From Henricia sp. BOLD:AAB3569 (taxonomy: Eukaryota > Echinodermata > Asteroidea > Spinulosida > Echinasteridae), in contig JBBELK010000109.1 in NCBI GenBank assembly GCA_037783545.1, forward strand, positions 2,418,001 to 2,482,000: a DNA stretch of 64,000 nt, written 5' to 3'. Positions 36,941 to 50,115 of the stretch are shown in pieces. The translations under genes were made by a program, and so were the position numbers. Below the pieces are notes generated by a model. That model saw nothing but the letters and a program-made list of their open reading frames with translations, had not been told where the DNA came from and did no database searches. The first letter of the stretch is position 1, and each line of letters starts with the position of its first letter.

Positions 36941-37217
36941 ACATACACAGCAAAATCTTCTCGTTCAAAAGGTTTCTTAAGATTTTAGCACCGAGAAATC
37001 CGTAAAAGAACCCACTACTTGCACTTGATGAAAAAGACGTTCCCCATTCCGTCCAATCATATAAGCATTGTGAAACAATTGTTACAAACAGAGCCAAAAG
37101 GCTCGAATTAAATTCGTTAAAAAATTAAGCATGTTAACTCATCCTCTAGTACGACGATTTTGTGATTTTGTACGCGCGCGAAATGTTTGGCGGTGCTGGC
37201 TGAAAGGCCTGCGGTGA

Positions 37218-37567
37218 TAGACTGGTTCCCGTCCACATATTCCACACAGGAGAATATAAGGACAGGTAAAGGGCGCTTCATCTTGATCTGTAATTGGTCG
37301 TCTTTGCGCGTGCGCATTGTGTTTTTTTTATATTTAAAAATTGGCCAAGCCCTTTGCTTTAGGCAATGTACTTTATTTACATAATTGGATATGTTCGACA
37401 CGCACGGCCAAGTTACAAATGTCAATTCAAAATCTGCGCACTTACTAAACAAATAAAAATAATAATAACCACGTGACGGGCAGAATTCTGCCCGTCATGG
37501 CTGCCTTTACCGATCCCTATATTTTCGCAATAAGCGAACCAATCTATAGGGATCGGGAACCAATCTA
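37218..37567. mobile_element. 350-bp element with TAGACTGGTTCCCG ends and 9-bp duplication
   Basis: TAGACTGGTTCCCG at 37218 is inverted at 37554-37567 with one substitution. CTGCGGTGA is duplicated directly outside both ends (37209-37217, 37568-37576). It contains a perfect 24-bp palindrome at 37474-37497. There is no coding content. Mutator-like by duplication length. Confidence 0.9.
37474..37497. repeat. Perfect 24-bp palindrome
   Basis: TGACGGGCAGAA is followed directly by its reverse complement, with no loop. Confidence 0.95.
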
Positions 37568-37719
37568 CTGCGGTGATTGCCTGCCCAGAATATTTCGCAT
37601 AGTGCCACTACATATTCAGTAGGGTGGCCCACAGAATGACTTCGCTTGCGTCCGCAAACTCCGGCTGGCATACCGTGCAGAAACTCGTGTGCAAAATTGG
37701 CTTCGAAGGGGATAGTAGT

Positions 37720-40700
37720 CTTTCGGCAAGACTGCCTTTTGGCGCGCGATACACGACGTACATAGACTATTCACCATTGGCCGCCAGAGGGTGCACCTGA
37801 AATACAGTCTAAAAGACAGTCTTTACTATTCCGTATAAATCGCTCGCAAAATACCGAGCGAATTCCTGGCATACCTTTTTTCGACACGGTGAAATGCGTG
37901 ACGTCATCTAATTTCCATAATTCACTGCAGCTCTGTGTCGGTCTGGTACCCAGGGTACATACACACTGGACCGACAGTGCATGTCGCTGCGTTGCTAGCA
38001 CTTAAGCCTACCCGCTGATCGATCGATCAGCAGGCAAACAATGTGAGACAAACACACATTATCCACGCGTGCGGACAACACTATCTTCCTCGTTGCACTG
38101 ATTCGCCCGGCCGTCCGCCGCGGCCGGCCGGCACGGCCTGCAGTGTTGCTCGCTAAACTCAGTACGGTCAGGTTGCAACGCAATACGGTCGGGTTGGTTA
38201 GACCCGTGAATGGGTCAAAAAGTTCAAAGGCCACCAAAGACTGGCATTTAGAGGTTTTCTTACGACATTTTCTGCATGCTGGTCACGAATTTGTTCATCG
38301 CTTTACTACCCCTTCCTTAAAAACTACTAATTTCACTCAGTATCACATGCTTTGTACACAAGTAATAAATTGTTGGGCAGATTCAACAACATTTCAAAAT
38401 GCCCTTATTAAATTTTTGTAAATTTATGTTAAAAGGCCCGCTGAGGAGTCTCTCAATGCCACATGGTTTTACTACTGTACATTTTCTTCAGCCTATTTGA
38501 AACAACACTTTTTTCTGATTGTTCGTGCATGTTTTTGTTTTAACAGCAATCAGAAAATTAATTTGAGCAACTTGCTTGCATAAGCATCCGAAAATATACT
38601 GGAATAATGTTTAATGGAACAAATTTAAATTTGATGTCTATTAGTTTACTGAATGTTTACAATTTCACCCTTTTCAGTGCTTTGAGGAGGATGCTTTGAG
38701 AAGGCCCATAAAGTTTGTGGATATGAAGCTATTTTGACGAATTCCAGGAACAACAGCAAACTACCTTGTAGATAGGATAGAAGTCCTTGAAGGACTTGAA
38801 GCACAGTTTTGTTAACTAAAAAAAAAGAAATGTTCGTCAACATTGTCTGATTTATTAGTTCAATATTTGACTTCAAGTACAGAAATAATTTGAATTTTTA
38901 GGTTGAATTCCACATCCGACCACTATCTATAAACGTCTTTTTAAAATGACAAATAAACAATGCATGTTAGAACAGCAAGTTTGATGATAAAAATGAGAAA
39001 TAAAATGATGACATGTCTGATTTTGAGCCCCCAGCCTGGATTTCCATCGTTATAAACTATGTAAAAATTTAGTTTGGTTGTAAAAACCATGGTGTAAAAA
39101 CTAAGAGAGACATTTTCATAATTTTCCCACTGTTGTCCAATACTGTGCAATGTTTTGGCCATGGCATTGGGTCTTAATCTACACGGACAGGCACCCTAGG
39201 GACAGGAAGTCACCGGGATGAGCTGGGCGCGCACTAGTCTTGATGCAAGACCGAGTTCGCGATCCCCACATTGTTCATTTTAGCCGCCAGAGGGCGTACC
39301 TACACTTACAACGTGAACTCGAAAACTCGGTCTTGATTACTCCGTAAGAAAAAAGTTCGATAACCTTTATGGAAGCACATGAATAATTAAACAGCAAGGT
39401 CAAAAATTATGGGCGCCTGCGTAGAAGAGAAAGCGATGCCTCCATAATTAGGTCATGTGGGATGGTAACTTGCCGTGTACATTTTGTACGTGTGCAGTGC
39501 TAGTGATTCACCGTGCCGCGCGAAAATGATATCGGGCCGTTTTCGTGCAGTGACCGTGGTGCATTGCCTGCCGAGAAGCGGCATTTCTCGGTACGAGTGC
39601 GCGCCCAGCCCAGCCCGGTGACTTCCTGTCCCCGGCCGGGGGTGCATGTCCGTGTAGATTAAGACCCAATGCCATGGCCAAAACATTGAACAATGTTGGA
39701 CAACAGTGGGAAAAAATCTAAAAATCATGAAAATTTCTCTCTCTTAGTTTTTACACCATGGTTTTTACAACTAAACTAAAATTTTACATGTTTTTATAAC
39801 AATGGAAATCCAGGCTGGGGGCCTAAAATCAGACATGTCATAATTTTATTTCTCATTTTTATCATCAAACTTGTTCTAACATGCATTGTTTATTTTTCAT
39901 TTAATACAAAATAAAGACGTTTATAGTGGTCGGATATGGAATTCAACCTAAAAATTCAAATTATTTCTGCACTTGAAGTGAAATATTGAACTAATGAATC
40001 AGACAATGTTGACGAACATTTCCTTGGACAATGTTGGACAGCAGTGGGAAAAAATTAAAAAATCATGAAAATTCCTCTCTTAGTTTTTACACCATGGTTT
40101 TTACAACTAAACCAAAATTTTACATGGTTTTATAACAATGGAAATCCAGGTTGGGGGCCTAAAATCAGACATGTCATAATTTTATTTCTCATTTTTATCA
40201 TCAAACTTGTTCTAACATGCATGGTTTATTTTTCATTTACAGAATAAAGACGTTTATAAGTGGTCGGATATGGAATTCAACCTAAAAATTCAAATTATTT
40301 CTGCAAATATTAAACTAATGAATCAGACAATGTTGACGAACATTTCCATTTTGTTTTTAGTTAACCAAACTGTGCAAATTTCCTTCAAGGGCTTCTGTCC
40401 TATCTACAAAGTAGTTTGCTGTTGTTCCCTGGAATTCGTAAAAACAGCTTCATATCCACAAAATTAATGGGCCTTCTCAAAGCATTCTCCTCAAAGCACT
40501 GAAAATGGTGAAATTTTAAACATTTAGTAAACTAATAAACATCAAATTTAAATTTGTTCCATTAAACGTTATTCCAGTATATTTTCGGAGGCTTATGCAA
40601 GCAAGTTGCTCTAATTTATTTTCTGCAATTCTGCTTGCTGTAAAAACAAAAACATGCACGAAGAATCAGAAAAAAAAGTATTGTTTTAAATAGGCCGTAA

Positions 40701-41970
40701 AAGGTCGATCCTTGGGTCACAACAATTTGCCTTATTTTTTGTTGGCCTAAATGAAAATCAAATGGGTCATATTTGACTTTAGAAAATGTACAATTACTTT
40801 TGTAATGTACAATTACTTCAAACATTGTGTACAAAGCATGTGATAGTGAGTGAAATTAGTAGTTTTTAAGAAAGTGGGTGGTTCTTCACTCAGATTAATT
40901 CACTCCTAAATTTTGGTTTTTTTCTATCATATCTGAACTAACTGATGCTTGCAAGTCATTTTAGTGAAAAATAGTAGTGGATAACTTCTCTGAAATCGTT
41001 TAGCACTTTTTTTTTTTTACCGAAGCCAATAATATGACAAGCATGCCATAGTATAGAGGAGAAGAAAACAATCCCAGTCGTTTTCTTCCTCCATGCGTAA
41101 GCGATGAAATAAAATCGTGACCAAGCAGAAAATGCCCCAAGAAAATCTCTAAATGCCAGTCTTTGATAGCCTTTGAACTTTTCGATTCCCAACTTGGAAC
41201 GAAAATGCTTCGTCTTCACTGGCCGCCCAATCATCACACCCGACCGTAGACGGTTCACGGGTCTAACCCCACCGTACGAGCAACGCAGGCCGGCAAGCGG
41301 CAAGGCCCGGACGTACGGTACAGGCGAGCCACTGAGTGCAACGCGCAAGATAGCTTTGTCCGTGGACAACGTGTTTGCCTCATATCATGTTTGCCCGCTG
41401 ACTGCTGATCGATCGATCGATCAGCGACTGGAAAAGCAGCGACATTTGTATGCACTGTCCTGTCCAGTGTGTACTCTGGGTACCAGACAGACCAGAGCTG
41501 TTGTGAATTATGGAAATTAGATGACGTCACGCATTTCAACGCGTCACACAAAGGTATGCCAGGAATTCGCTCGGTATTTTGCGAGCGATTTATACGGAAT
41601 ATGAAAGACTGTCTTTTCGACTGTATTTCAGGTGCGCCCTCTGGCGGCCAATGGTGAATAGTCTATGTACATCGTGTATTGCGCGCAAAAAGGCAGTCTT
41701 TCCGAAAGACTAGGCGCGCACTCGCGTGAATATCACATGCACCGTACCGAGAAAATGCCGCTTCTCGGCAGGGCATGCACCACGGTCACTGCAGTTACCA
41801 TCCTACATGACCTATTTGTGGAGGTTATCGAACTTTTTTCTTACCGAGTAATCAAGACCGAGTTTTCGAGTCACGTCGCGAGTGTAGGTACGCCCTCTGG
41901 CGGCTGAAATGAACAGTGCGTGTGTGGGAATCGCGAAATCCAACAGTAAATTCGGTCTTGCATCAAGACT
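37720..41970. repeat. Second large palindrome, built from the window-start unit
   Basis: Arms 37720-39235 and 39595-41705 are inverted copies. Outer parts share TATTTTGCGAGCGATTTATA and the GGCGGCCAATGGTGAATAG stretch. Inner parts are the same unit as 1-1088, present here twice in + sense (39660-39960 and 39952-40931) and once in - sense (38340-39160). The segment 41705-41970 is an inverted copy of the central 39235-39610. No protein domain was recognised in any frame. Confidence 0.85.
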
Positions 41971-41971
41971 A

Positions 41972-44518
41972 AGAGGATAGTCGAGGACATGTGACAGTTT
42001 TGTATGCACTTCATTTAGGAGATGATTTCTCAACTGATCTAGGCTAATTTGACCCCAAGGAACAACGTGGGATGTGTGCCAAATTCGCTATCCGGGGCGA
42101 AATACCCGAAAGTGACCACGCCCTTTTTAAGATGGTCACGCCCCTTTCTTCATCAGTAGTGCTGCTTCCGACATAGTTGTATCTACTGAATTCAACTGAT
42201 ATTAGCTAATATGACCCCGAGGAACAACTTGGGATGTGTCCCAAAATCGCTACCTGGGGAGAAGTACCCAAAACCGACCACGCCCTTTTAAATGACCATG
42301 ACCTTTATCAGAAGTGCTTCCATCTACTGAACTTGACTGATATAAGCTAATTTGGACCCGATGAACAACTTGGGATTTGTGCCAAATTCACTATCGATAG
42401 AAAAGTACCCGGAAATGACCACACCCTTTTAAACGACCACGCCCCATATTATCAGAAGTGCTGCTTTCGACATAGCCAAACTACTGAACTCAACTGATAA
42501 AGGCTAATTTGACCCCTAGGAATAACTTGAGATATGTGTCAAAATCGCCACCTAGAAAGTAGTTCCCACAAATGACCACGCCCTTTTTAAAATGACCACT
42601 CCCCTTATTTAAAGTGCTACTTCCGACATCGGTGTATCTACTCCAGAGCAAGCTAATTTGATCCCGGGGAACAACTTCGGATTTGTGCCAATTTCCCTAT
42701 CCTGGATAAGTACCCGAAAATGACCACGCCCTTTTAAATGACCACACCACCTCTTATCAGAAGTGCTACATGTACTTTTAATATTGCTTTATCTAATTAA
42801 ACGACCACATTCCTCTTTTCATCTGCAGTGCTACTTCCGACATAGCTGTATCTTCGAAACTGTTACAGGTGGGTATCTGGGTTGCTCAAAATGTTCAAAA
42901 TGGCCATGATGTTTAGGGGGTCATATAGAAGAGTTTCGAATTGATATTTTGATAATTAGAGAAAAATTGCAAAAAATGTTATCCATTACCATGTATACTA
43001 CCCCTTACTACCTACATATAGAAATTGCCAAATATTTATTAACGTAAGCGTTCCATGCTTAAATTGTACGAATGTCTATTTCTTATTCTATAGTGTACTC
43101 ACACAGGAGTAAATCGTGTTATGACTTCCGTCTTAATGACATTATAGCATTTTTTGAGGGGTGGGTAGGCAATGGCATTATGCACCCTATCAGCAGTATG
43201 GATTAACACGAATAACTAGATTTTTAAATAATGTGCACCAAGCTATAGTCAGTAGATTTTTTGCTTTTGAATAATTGTCACCTTTTAACTACATGTACTT
43301 TGAACAAGGTGAAGCACAAGGAGCAGTGAGAGCGACCTCACCCTAAAAAGAAACAGTTATACCATCATCAGATTGCTACACAAAGTCAAAAGTAAATTTT
43401 GCTCTGCCATCAAATACCGCTATATTTCTCTCCAAAGCAAAGATAATCTCTTTGCCCTCTAATACACGGTACAGATCTAATTTCTATCAAAATATAAATT
43501 TAAAACTCTTCTATGACCCCCTAAACATTATGACCATTCCGAACATTTTGAGCAACCCAGAAAATACAACTATGTCAGAAGTAGGCCTACATTTCTGACA
43601 AGAAGTGGGTGTGGTCATTTTCCGGTACTTCTCCCCGGATAGCGAATTTGGCACACATCCCACATTGTTTCTCAGAGTTAAATTAGCTTATATCAGTTAG
43701 GTTCAGTAGTATATCTATGATGGATATAGCATTTCTGATAAGAAGGGGCGTGGTCATTTTCGGGTACTTCACCTGGATAGCGAATTTGGCACAAATCCAA
43801 GTTCTTCCTTGGGGTCAAATTATATTGTATCAGTCGAGTTCAGTACATACAGCCATGTCGAAAGTAGCACTTTAAATGTGGGGCGTAGTCATTTTAAAAA
43901 GGGCGTGGTCATTTTCGGGAACTTCTCCCTAGGTGGCGATATTGACACACATCCCAAGTTATTCCTCGGGGTCAAATTAGCTTATCAGTTGAGTTTAGTA
44001 GTTTAGCTATGTCGGAAATAGCACTTTTGATAAGGTGGGGCGTGGTCATTTAAAAGGGTGTGGTCATTTCTGTGTACTTTTCCATCGATAGTAAATTTGG
44101 CACAAATCCCAAGTTGTTCCTCGGGGTCAAATTAGCTTATATCAGTCAAGTTCAGTAGATACATGTACAGATATGTCAGAGGAAGCACTTCTGATAAAGG
44201 TCGTGGTAATTTAAAAGGACGTGGTCAGTTTTGGGTACTTCTCCCCAGGTAGAGATTTTGGGACACATCCCAAGTTGTTCCTCGGGGTCAAATTAGCTCA
44301 TATCGGTTGAATTCAGTAGATACAACTATGTAGAAAGCAGCACTTCTGATGAAGAAAGGGGCGTGACCGTCTTAAAAAAGGCGTGGTCATTTTCGGGTAT
44401 TTCGCCCCGGATAGCGAATTTGGCACACATCCCACGTTGTTCCTTGGGGTCAAATTAGCCTAGATCAGTTGAGAAATCCTCTCCTAAATGAAGTGCATAC
44501 AAAACTGTCACAGGTCCT
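41972..44518. repeat. Third large palindrome made of ~155-bp tandem units rich in GACCACGCCC
   Basis: The left arm (about 41980-42950) has at least five tandem units, each with AGCTAATTTGACCCC, AACTTGGGATGTGTGCCAAA and GACCACGCCCTTTTAAA. The right arm (about 43495-44518) has about six units inverted. The centre near 43230 is AT-rich. AGACTA occurs just outside both ends (41966-41971, 44519-44524) and may be a 6-bp duplication, but the terminal pairing there is imperfect. It starts where the second palindrome ends. Confidence 0.85.
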
Positions 44519-44655
44519 AGACTAGGAACAAAACCGCGCCGAATCCCCGATCAACAATGACCGCGTTCGCTCGGCATAAATAATGTTATCGTCTATGTGG
44601 TAAAATGAAATATACATATATTACTATACAGGAACGAACCAGAACATCAATCAGT

Positions 44656-47600
44656 ATGGCAAAATTCATCGCTGTTGTCTTGGTCCTCGCCTGTCTGGTT
44701 GCTATGACGTCTGCTCTTTTCTCCTGGGCGAAGTTCCGCAAGTAAGATCGGTGTAATATTTTTAAATTTAGTGCAATCTAGTACAATAGATTTTCGTAAT
44801 GTATCCAAATTCCACCATAGGCGTAGCAAGCTTTTAAAAAGTGTGTGGGTTGGTGTGTGTGTGTGGGGTGGGGGGGGGGGGGGTGGGGGGGGGGGGGGGG
44901 GGTGGGGGGGGGGGGGGCTGGGGGGGGGGGGGGAGTGTACGCACCTTGCGTACGTGGTGTGGACTCGAAACCCATTCAAGTCCACAATTTTCGGGGAAAA
45001 GTGACGGATTGTGGACTTGCACTCGTTCGCTCAAGTCCACAGTCATGTTGTCCACACTTGGGAAAAGGGGTTAGGGTGGGGGTGGAGGGTTAAAAAAAAA
45101 GGTTAGGGTTCAGGAGTAAAGTTTAGAAACATGGATTAGGAAAAAATTGGGGTGGATGAGGGAAGAATTTGGAGAAAACAACGATTTTCCGGCCAATTCT
45201 CTTAAGTGCACGAATACAAAGAAACGTCGGTCCACAGTGCGTACGTAATGCGCGACTGGGTGGTGGGTGTGGGGGTGGCGCTTGGTGCTTGGTGCTTGGT
45301 GAGCGGACTCACGCAACAGCTTGACTGTATATACATACATGTAATATAAATGTAACAGCATTACCATTGCCGTGGCGTTTTATCAGCATTGTTATATTAG
45401 TTTCATTAACTTTTATTTTTATTTTTGCCGACAGTACCATGATTTTGCCGTCAGTACCATGATTTTGCCGACAAAATATGAATTACATCATATTTGGGAG
45501 GCAAACAAGTGGGGGGTGGGGGAAATTTACATCTCTGCACTCCCCCCCCCCCCCCCCTCCCCCACCTCCCCCACCTCCCCCACCCCCAGCACAAACACTT
45601 TTTAAAGTGGGGGCACCCCCCTCCCCCCGACCCGTCTCCTACGCCTATTCATCATACTTTAAAGGTACACACCGGCTTCGTTGGGCTATTTTGGGCTAGA
45701 AATTGACCCATACCAGATTCTGAATGCCCTTCCGAAATAAACTGAACATATCCTGAAAAGAAACCACAAAACTTTGCCGTTTTTGAGCAATTTTCAAAAA
45801 ACAGAGGTAACGTGACGTTTCGGAACCAAATTCTGGTTCCGAAAAGTCACATGGTCTTGCGAGTTAGTTTTGTGTCCAGTCGCATGTCCAGTCGCATGAA
45901 AGTTTCTTACTGCAGAACTGCACCAAATTCAACTCTGATTTGTCCACAATATTTATAAGTAGTTGACAAAAGAGAAACTATTTATACAGGTATGAAACAA
46001 TGTTGAACATAAGTATGAAAATTCGAACAGAAATGTTTGTTTCGAGAGTCCAGAGAATGGGACTCAGCGAGCGCGTGCTAGTATGGCAAACTACGTTGGA
46101 TTGCCCCGCGCAGCACGGCGAATATCCCGAGTGCACACACGGCGGGTTGGTTGGTGTACATGTACGTTCGTGAAGAAAAAACATGATGCTAACTTCTCCA
46201 GAGAAAGCGGAAATTCATAATCGGTCGTCCGGGCTGTTCAGTGAAATCGTGATCAGAAAATTTGAGATATCCCGAGTAGGAAAAGAGCGAAGCGTTTGTG
46301 ACAATGTCGTGAAGCTCGCGCGTAGTTGCAACGGCTGGTAAAGCGTATAACCCGTCTTTGACCGTTTTTGTTAGTTTTGCACTTCTTTAGTAAATTACGG
46401 GATATTTTTATGATTTGTTTTCACAACGACCATTAAAAAGGTATTGTCGATGCTGCTACATCACTAAATCATGTAAACAGTAGGCCGGTGTGTACCTTTA
46501 ATAACAAGAGGTTGCTCTTAACGACCACAATGTTGACGTCACGCAAGACCCCAGACAAACATTGTTGCATTGTGCTATAAACTTGCGTATATATACGCCT
46601 TTCTTAATATTTATGCTGACGTCATCACTTGCGGACCAAACTATAAGGCTACAGTTCCTCCGAAAAGTAAACAAACCATTCAACGCATGCACGATGCATG
46701 GCAGCTATCGATGTCAACGCAAGGGACCTTAGCTTTGCCTCAGGTTTTGTCGATTCATGGTCGAATCCAGGATTATATTAGCCTTGATCAAGGCGTTGGG
46801 CTTGTCTTTAAGTTATAGACAGCCCGCTGAAGATAAAACTGAACAATTAAGCGCTTACAAGCTACAGAATCTGTTGCACGTATTGGCTCACAACGCGCCG
46901 CGCTACGACTATGCACACACGCACGTAAAACCCAACGCCTTTATGGTTCTGCATTCAGCGAGAATATGTCAAAACAAATGTCCAGGTGCCCGTGGGAAAC
47001 GTAAGGGAGCCGGCCGGGCACCGTACGAAATTGGCCAAAATTAATGTTTGTACGGGCCCCGGAGTGGATATGTGAAAGCTAAAGGGGCTTAAGTCACAAT
47101 TAAAGCGGTGGCCGGGCGGCGTGTGCGACTTATAGGCATCGGTCGGCGTGTAGAGGTCGGCGAATTGGGCGGTCACAGTCACAATTAAAAGTGCCCCGCA
47201 CGCTGCCATGACGGAATGGGGTCGATTTCTTGGCCCGTTTATCGGCCGGTGTCCGGCAGGCACTCGTCCGATGTCCTGCCGATGTCCTGCCTATGTCACT
47301 GCGATACCCCGGCCGATGTCTGGCCGATTGGACGGCGCCTTGGCGGCGCCTGGCTGATGTGTGCGGAGCCCGCCCGATGTGTGTGATGCCCTGCCGGACA
47401 TCGGCCAGGCATCGACCGATTTATTGGCGATCAGTTTGCGATGCGAAACGCCGCACTAGGTTTTAAGTCCGAGTTAAAAGTAACTCGATGCCCGCCCGAT
47501 GCCCAAAAATGACCAGGCAGCCGCAAGGAGTCCCGTGGGGCCCCGGCCGAAAATGCCTAGAAATCCGTCGCAAACTACTCGCAAACCCATCGCAAGCTAA

Positions 47601-50115
47601 TTGTGACTGGGGTATTAGCATCAACTATATTGTGGTACTCCGCGTTAAAGGCATAATATATCATTTGCAGATGGAACTTTTAAAAAAAGAATTCCAGGAA
47701 CAACAGCATTACACGACTAAAGATTAATGTTGATAAACTGCCTTCAGAAAATCTTTAAAATCCATGAATGGTTTTGTCTTGAAGGAATGGTAATTTTTTT
47801 TTAGTAAAGCACCTTTAGTTGGCAATTTTCCAAAAAATGATATGCCAGGATCATTGTTTTCGTTGCGCGGCACACGACGTTAAAAGTCATTTCAGCTCTG
47901 CAATTGTTTTTTATGGGGTTGGCAGAAGCATTTTAGCTCGGCGGAAGTTCGACATGACCTGTCGAGCTTCTTAAAAAGATTGAATTTAACATTGCAGATG
48001 TACCCCAGGGGCCCTGAATTCAGCTTATTTCGACCTCTATAAAGGCCTGCAGCGGTTATGCCGTATACTTCCCCATAATCTCCCTCTCTTTGAGCTGCAT
48101 TTCTTTTTCTCAGGAATTACAAGCGAGACCTTGGCGGGATGACTAATGGAGAAATCTTCCGTGCCTTGGACAAGTCCATGGATAATTTCCTGACGTTGGA
48201 CGAATGGATAGAAGACAGCGGACAGGAAAAGGATTTCAAACAGATGGTGGACCATGTCGACAAAAATAGTAAATAGGCCCCCTATATGATCTTATCGTTT
48301 ATGTCCGTTACTTTGTACTACGATTTCCACAGGCAAATTTTTGCCCATTTTGTATACTCAGCACGACTTGCGACATGCATTTAAAACCCTAAAGCCCAGT
48401 CTATACTATGTGGCAAACATTTTACATTGACAGCCCATAAAACATTGGCAAACAACAGCAAACGTCATCAGCAAAACGTGTTTGCTGCTGTTTTGACGTG
48501 CATCTATATAGAGCTTTTGCACCGGCGGCCATGACAGGGGGTAGGTTTTCATATTTAAATGATGTGACAATAGATCCACAAAGTGACAGGCGCGGATCCA
48601 GAGGGGGGGTTTTGGGGGTCAAAACCCCCCGCCCCCCCCCCCCCTACCCCCCCCCCCCCCCCCCTGCTCCGACACCAAAAAATATAATGTAATGCATTTT
48701 TTGCGTGTCCGCCTGTCCGAAACAAGCAGACATAGCAAAACCCCTCCCTGGTGGCAAAACCCCCTCCTGGAAAAATTCCTGGATCCGCCCCTGCTCGTGC
48801 TTGACATACTGCGACAATGTGACTGTCATGGCCGCCGTGCAAAGGCTCTACATCTGTCGCCGCGTTGTTTTGTTTTTTTGTTGGCGTCTTCACCGAACAC
48901 ATCACTTTTCTTATTTTAAGTGCAAAGGCACCAACACACAGAGTCCTTCACTTTGTCGTCCGTGCTTTTTATCCATCAAATTTATACAAAAAAAACAACA
49001 AACTTTGCCAAACTGCACCAAACAAAAGTTGTGCGAAGTTTGCTTCCGTTTGCCAATGTAGGCACACAGAAAACATGAGCAAACTACCTGTTTGGTGGTG
49101 TTTGCCAGTGTAGACGAGGCTTACACGCTCTCATACCTCAAGTCCTTGATGATCTTTCTTATACTGTTCCCAACAGGAACTTCAGAAAGGCTTATTTTCA
49201 AAGTTGCACAGACCAGGCTTATTGTAAACAACTATTTCGTTGGGCCCATCCCCAGATAATTTGATTGTGTGTAAACAAAATTCATGATCTTCCGGCTAGG
49301 GATGAATTTTGTGGTTACACGACTAATGATTCTATCAATAGGTCAATTTTGAAGACATTAATATACAAAATATTGTTTAATGTGGCAAACAGATAATAAT
49401 AATAATAATGGTGGATTCTTATATAGCGCACATGTCCACCCTGCGGGGTGCTCCTGGCGCTGTTGCCATTATTATTATCGCTGCCATCACGGAATCACCA
49501 GAACCATTTCGCTTTAACTATAGGTGGCTGCTGGCCAGGCGCTCAACCCTATCAGCAGTTATATTGTGGCATTCCTCTTAACAGCTTCCCAAATATCGCT
49601 TGGGTTGACGAGGCAACTGTGATTAAGTGCCTTGCCTAGGGACACAGACACGTTGGTCGAAGTGGGGCTTGAACCCACAACCTCTGATTGGGAGTTCCGC
49701 TTCATACCCACTAGACCACACTATGAGTACGGAAGCCAGTGTATTGCTGTCAGAAGTAGAAAAATCATTATCTTGAACAATTTCGCCATAACAGGTTTGT
49801 TTTTGTTGTCAGTAACACTTTTTTTTCGAAGACACTTCAACTAGCGTTCGAAACGTTCCGCATCAAAACAACTCTTTCAAGAAAGCAAATGTGAAATGTG
49901 TAATGAATTCGTATTAAGATAACACCCCGTACAGCATTGATGGTAAGATCATTTTAGGAGTTTGGCGTACTTCTTATGAACATCACTTTGAATTCGCTCT
50001 ATACAATTCATTCCGATTTTCTTCCTTAACAGAGGACGGCAAGATTTCTTTGGCTGAGTTCAACAAAATTGAGAATCTCGCGGTCAGGCCATCAACTTCC
50101 ACCAGAACTGAGTGA
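44656..50115 (+). CDS. Small secreted EF-hand calcium-binding protein, three exons
   Basis: Exons are 44656-44741, 48114-48268 and 50033-50115. Borders are GTAAGA/TTTCTCAG and GTAAAT/CCTTAACAG, phases 2 and 1, giving 107 residues. Residues 1-20 are a signal peptide (MAKFIAVVLVLACLVAMTSA, cleavage after TSA). Residues 48-59 (DKSMDNFLTLDE) form an EF-hand loop with Asn replacing the usual Gly at position 6. Residues 78-89 (DKNKDGKISLAE) form a canonical loop with Asp, Asn, Asp and Glu ligands, and it becomes continuous only after intron 2 is removed. That strongly supports the model. I infer a secreted or ER-lumen Ca2+-binding protein; target and pathway are unknown. TATACATATA lies at 44611-44620, with a possible 5'UTR acceptor at 44630-44631. 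Both introns begin with an in-frame stop, so retention would truncate the product. Confidence 0.85.
44866..44935 (+). repeat. Long G-tract in intron 1
   Basis: About 70 bases of nearly pure G with a few T and one C, starting about 125 bases after the exon 1 donor, on the coding strand. The Pro-rich and Gly-rich frames on both strands are artefacts. Confidence 0.95.
45659..46501. mobile_element. TTAA-flanked element in intron 1, AAGGTACACACCGGC family
   Basis: TTAA at 45659-45662 is followed by AGGTACACACCGGC, which is inverted before TTAA at 46498-46501. The second copy (52558-53345) lies in the opposite orientation. A frame open in both copies (about 46180-46340 here) shifts relative to its upstream part between copies, so it is not evidence of a gene. 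Confidence 0.85.
46502..48113. other. Remainder of intron 1, including GC-rich GATGTCCTGCC repeats
   Basis: 47080-47600 contains imperfect CCGATGTCCTGCCGATGTC-like units and TCACAATTAAAG motifs suggesting an inserted element. No exon was recognised. Confidence 0.5.
48509..48857. mobile_element. MITE (CCGGCGGCCATGACAG family) with a nested element, in intron 2
   Basis: The outer parts match 9275-9426. A nested insert at about 48588-48797 is bounded by GGCGCGGATCCAG and CTGGATCCGCCCC inverted ends. It is filled with poly-C and CCCCTCCTGG tracts. Confidence 0.8.
49395..49735 (-). mobile_element. tRNA-derived SINE in intron 2
   Basis: On the - strand, GTGTGGTCTAGTGGGTA and GGTTGTGGGTTCAAGCCCCA form the promoter-box head. 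CTAGGCAAGGCACTTAATC lies in the body, TGTGCGCTATATAAGAATCC near the end, and an (ATT)n tail at 49395-49410. The layout is typical of invertebrate SINEs. It is antisense to the host gene. Confidence 0.85.

Noticed and set aside
41966..44524. AGACTA as a definite 6-bp target duplication of the 42.0-44.5-kb palindrome
   Set aside because: The terminal inverted pairing does not start exactly inside AGACTA on the left, so the border is ambiguous.
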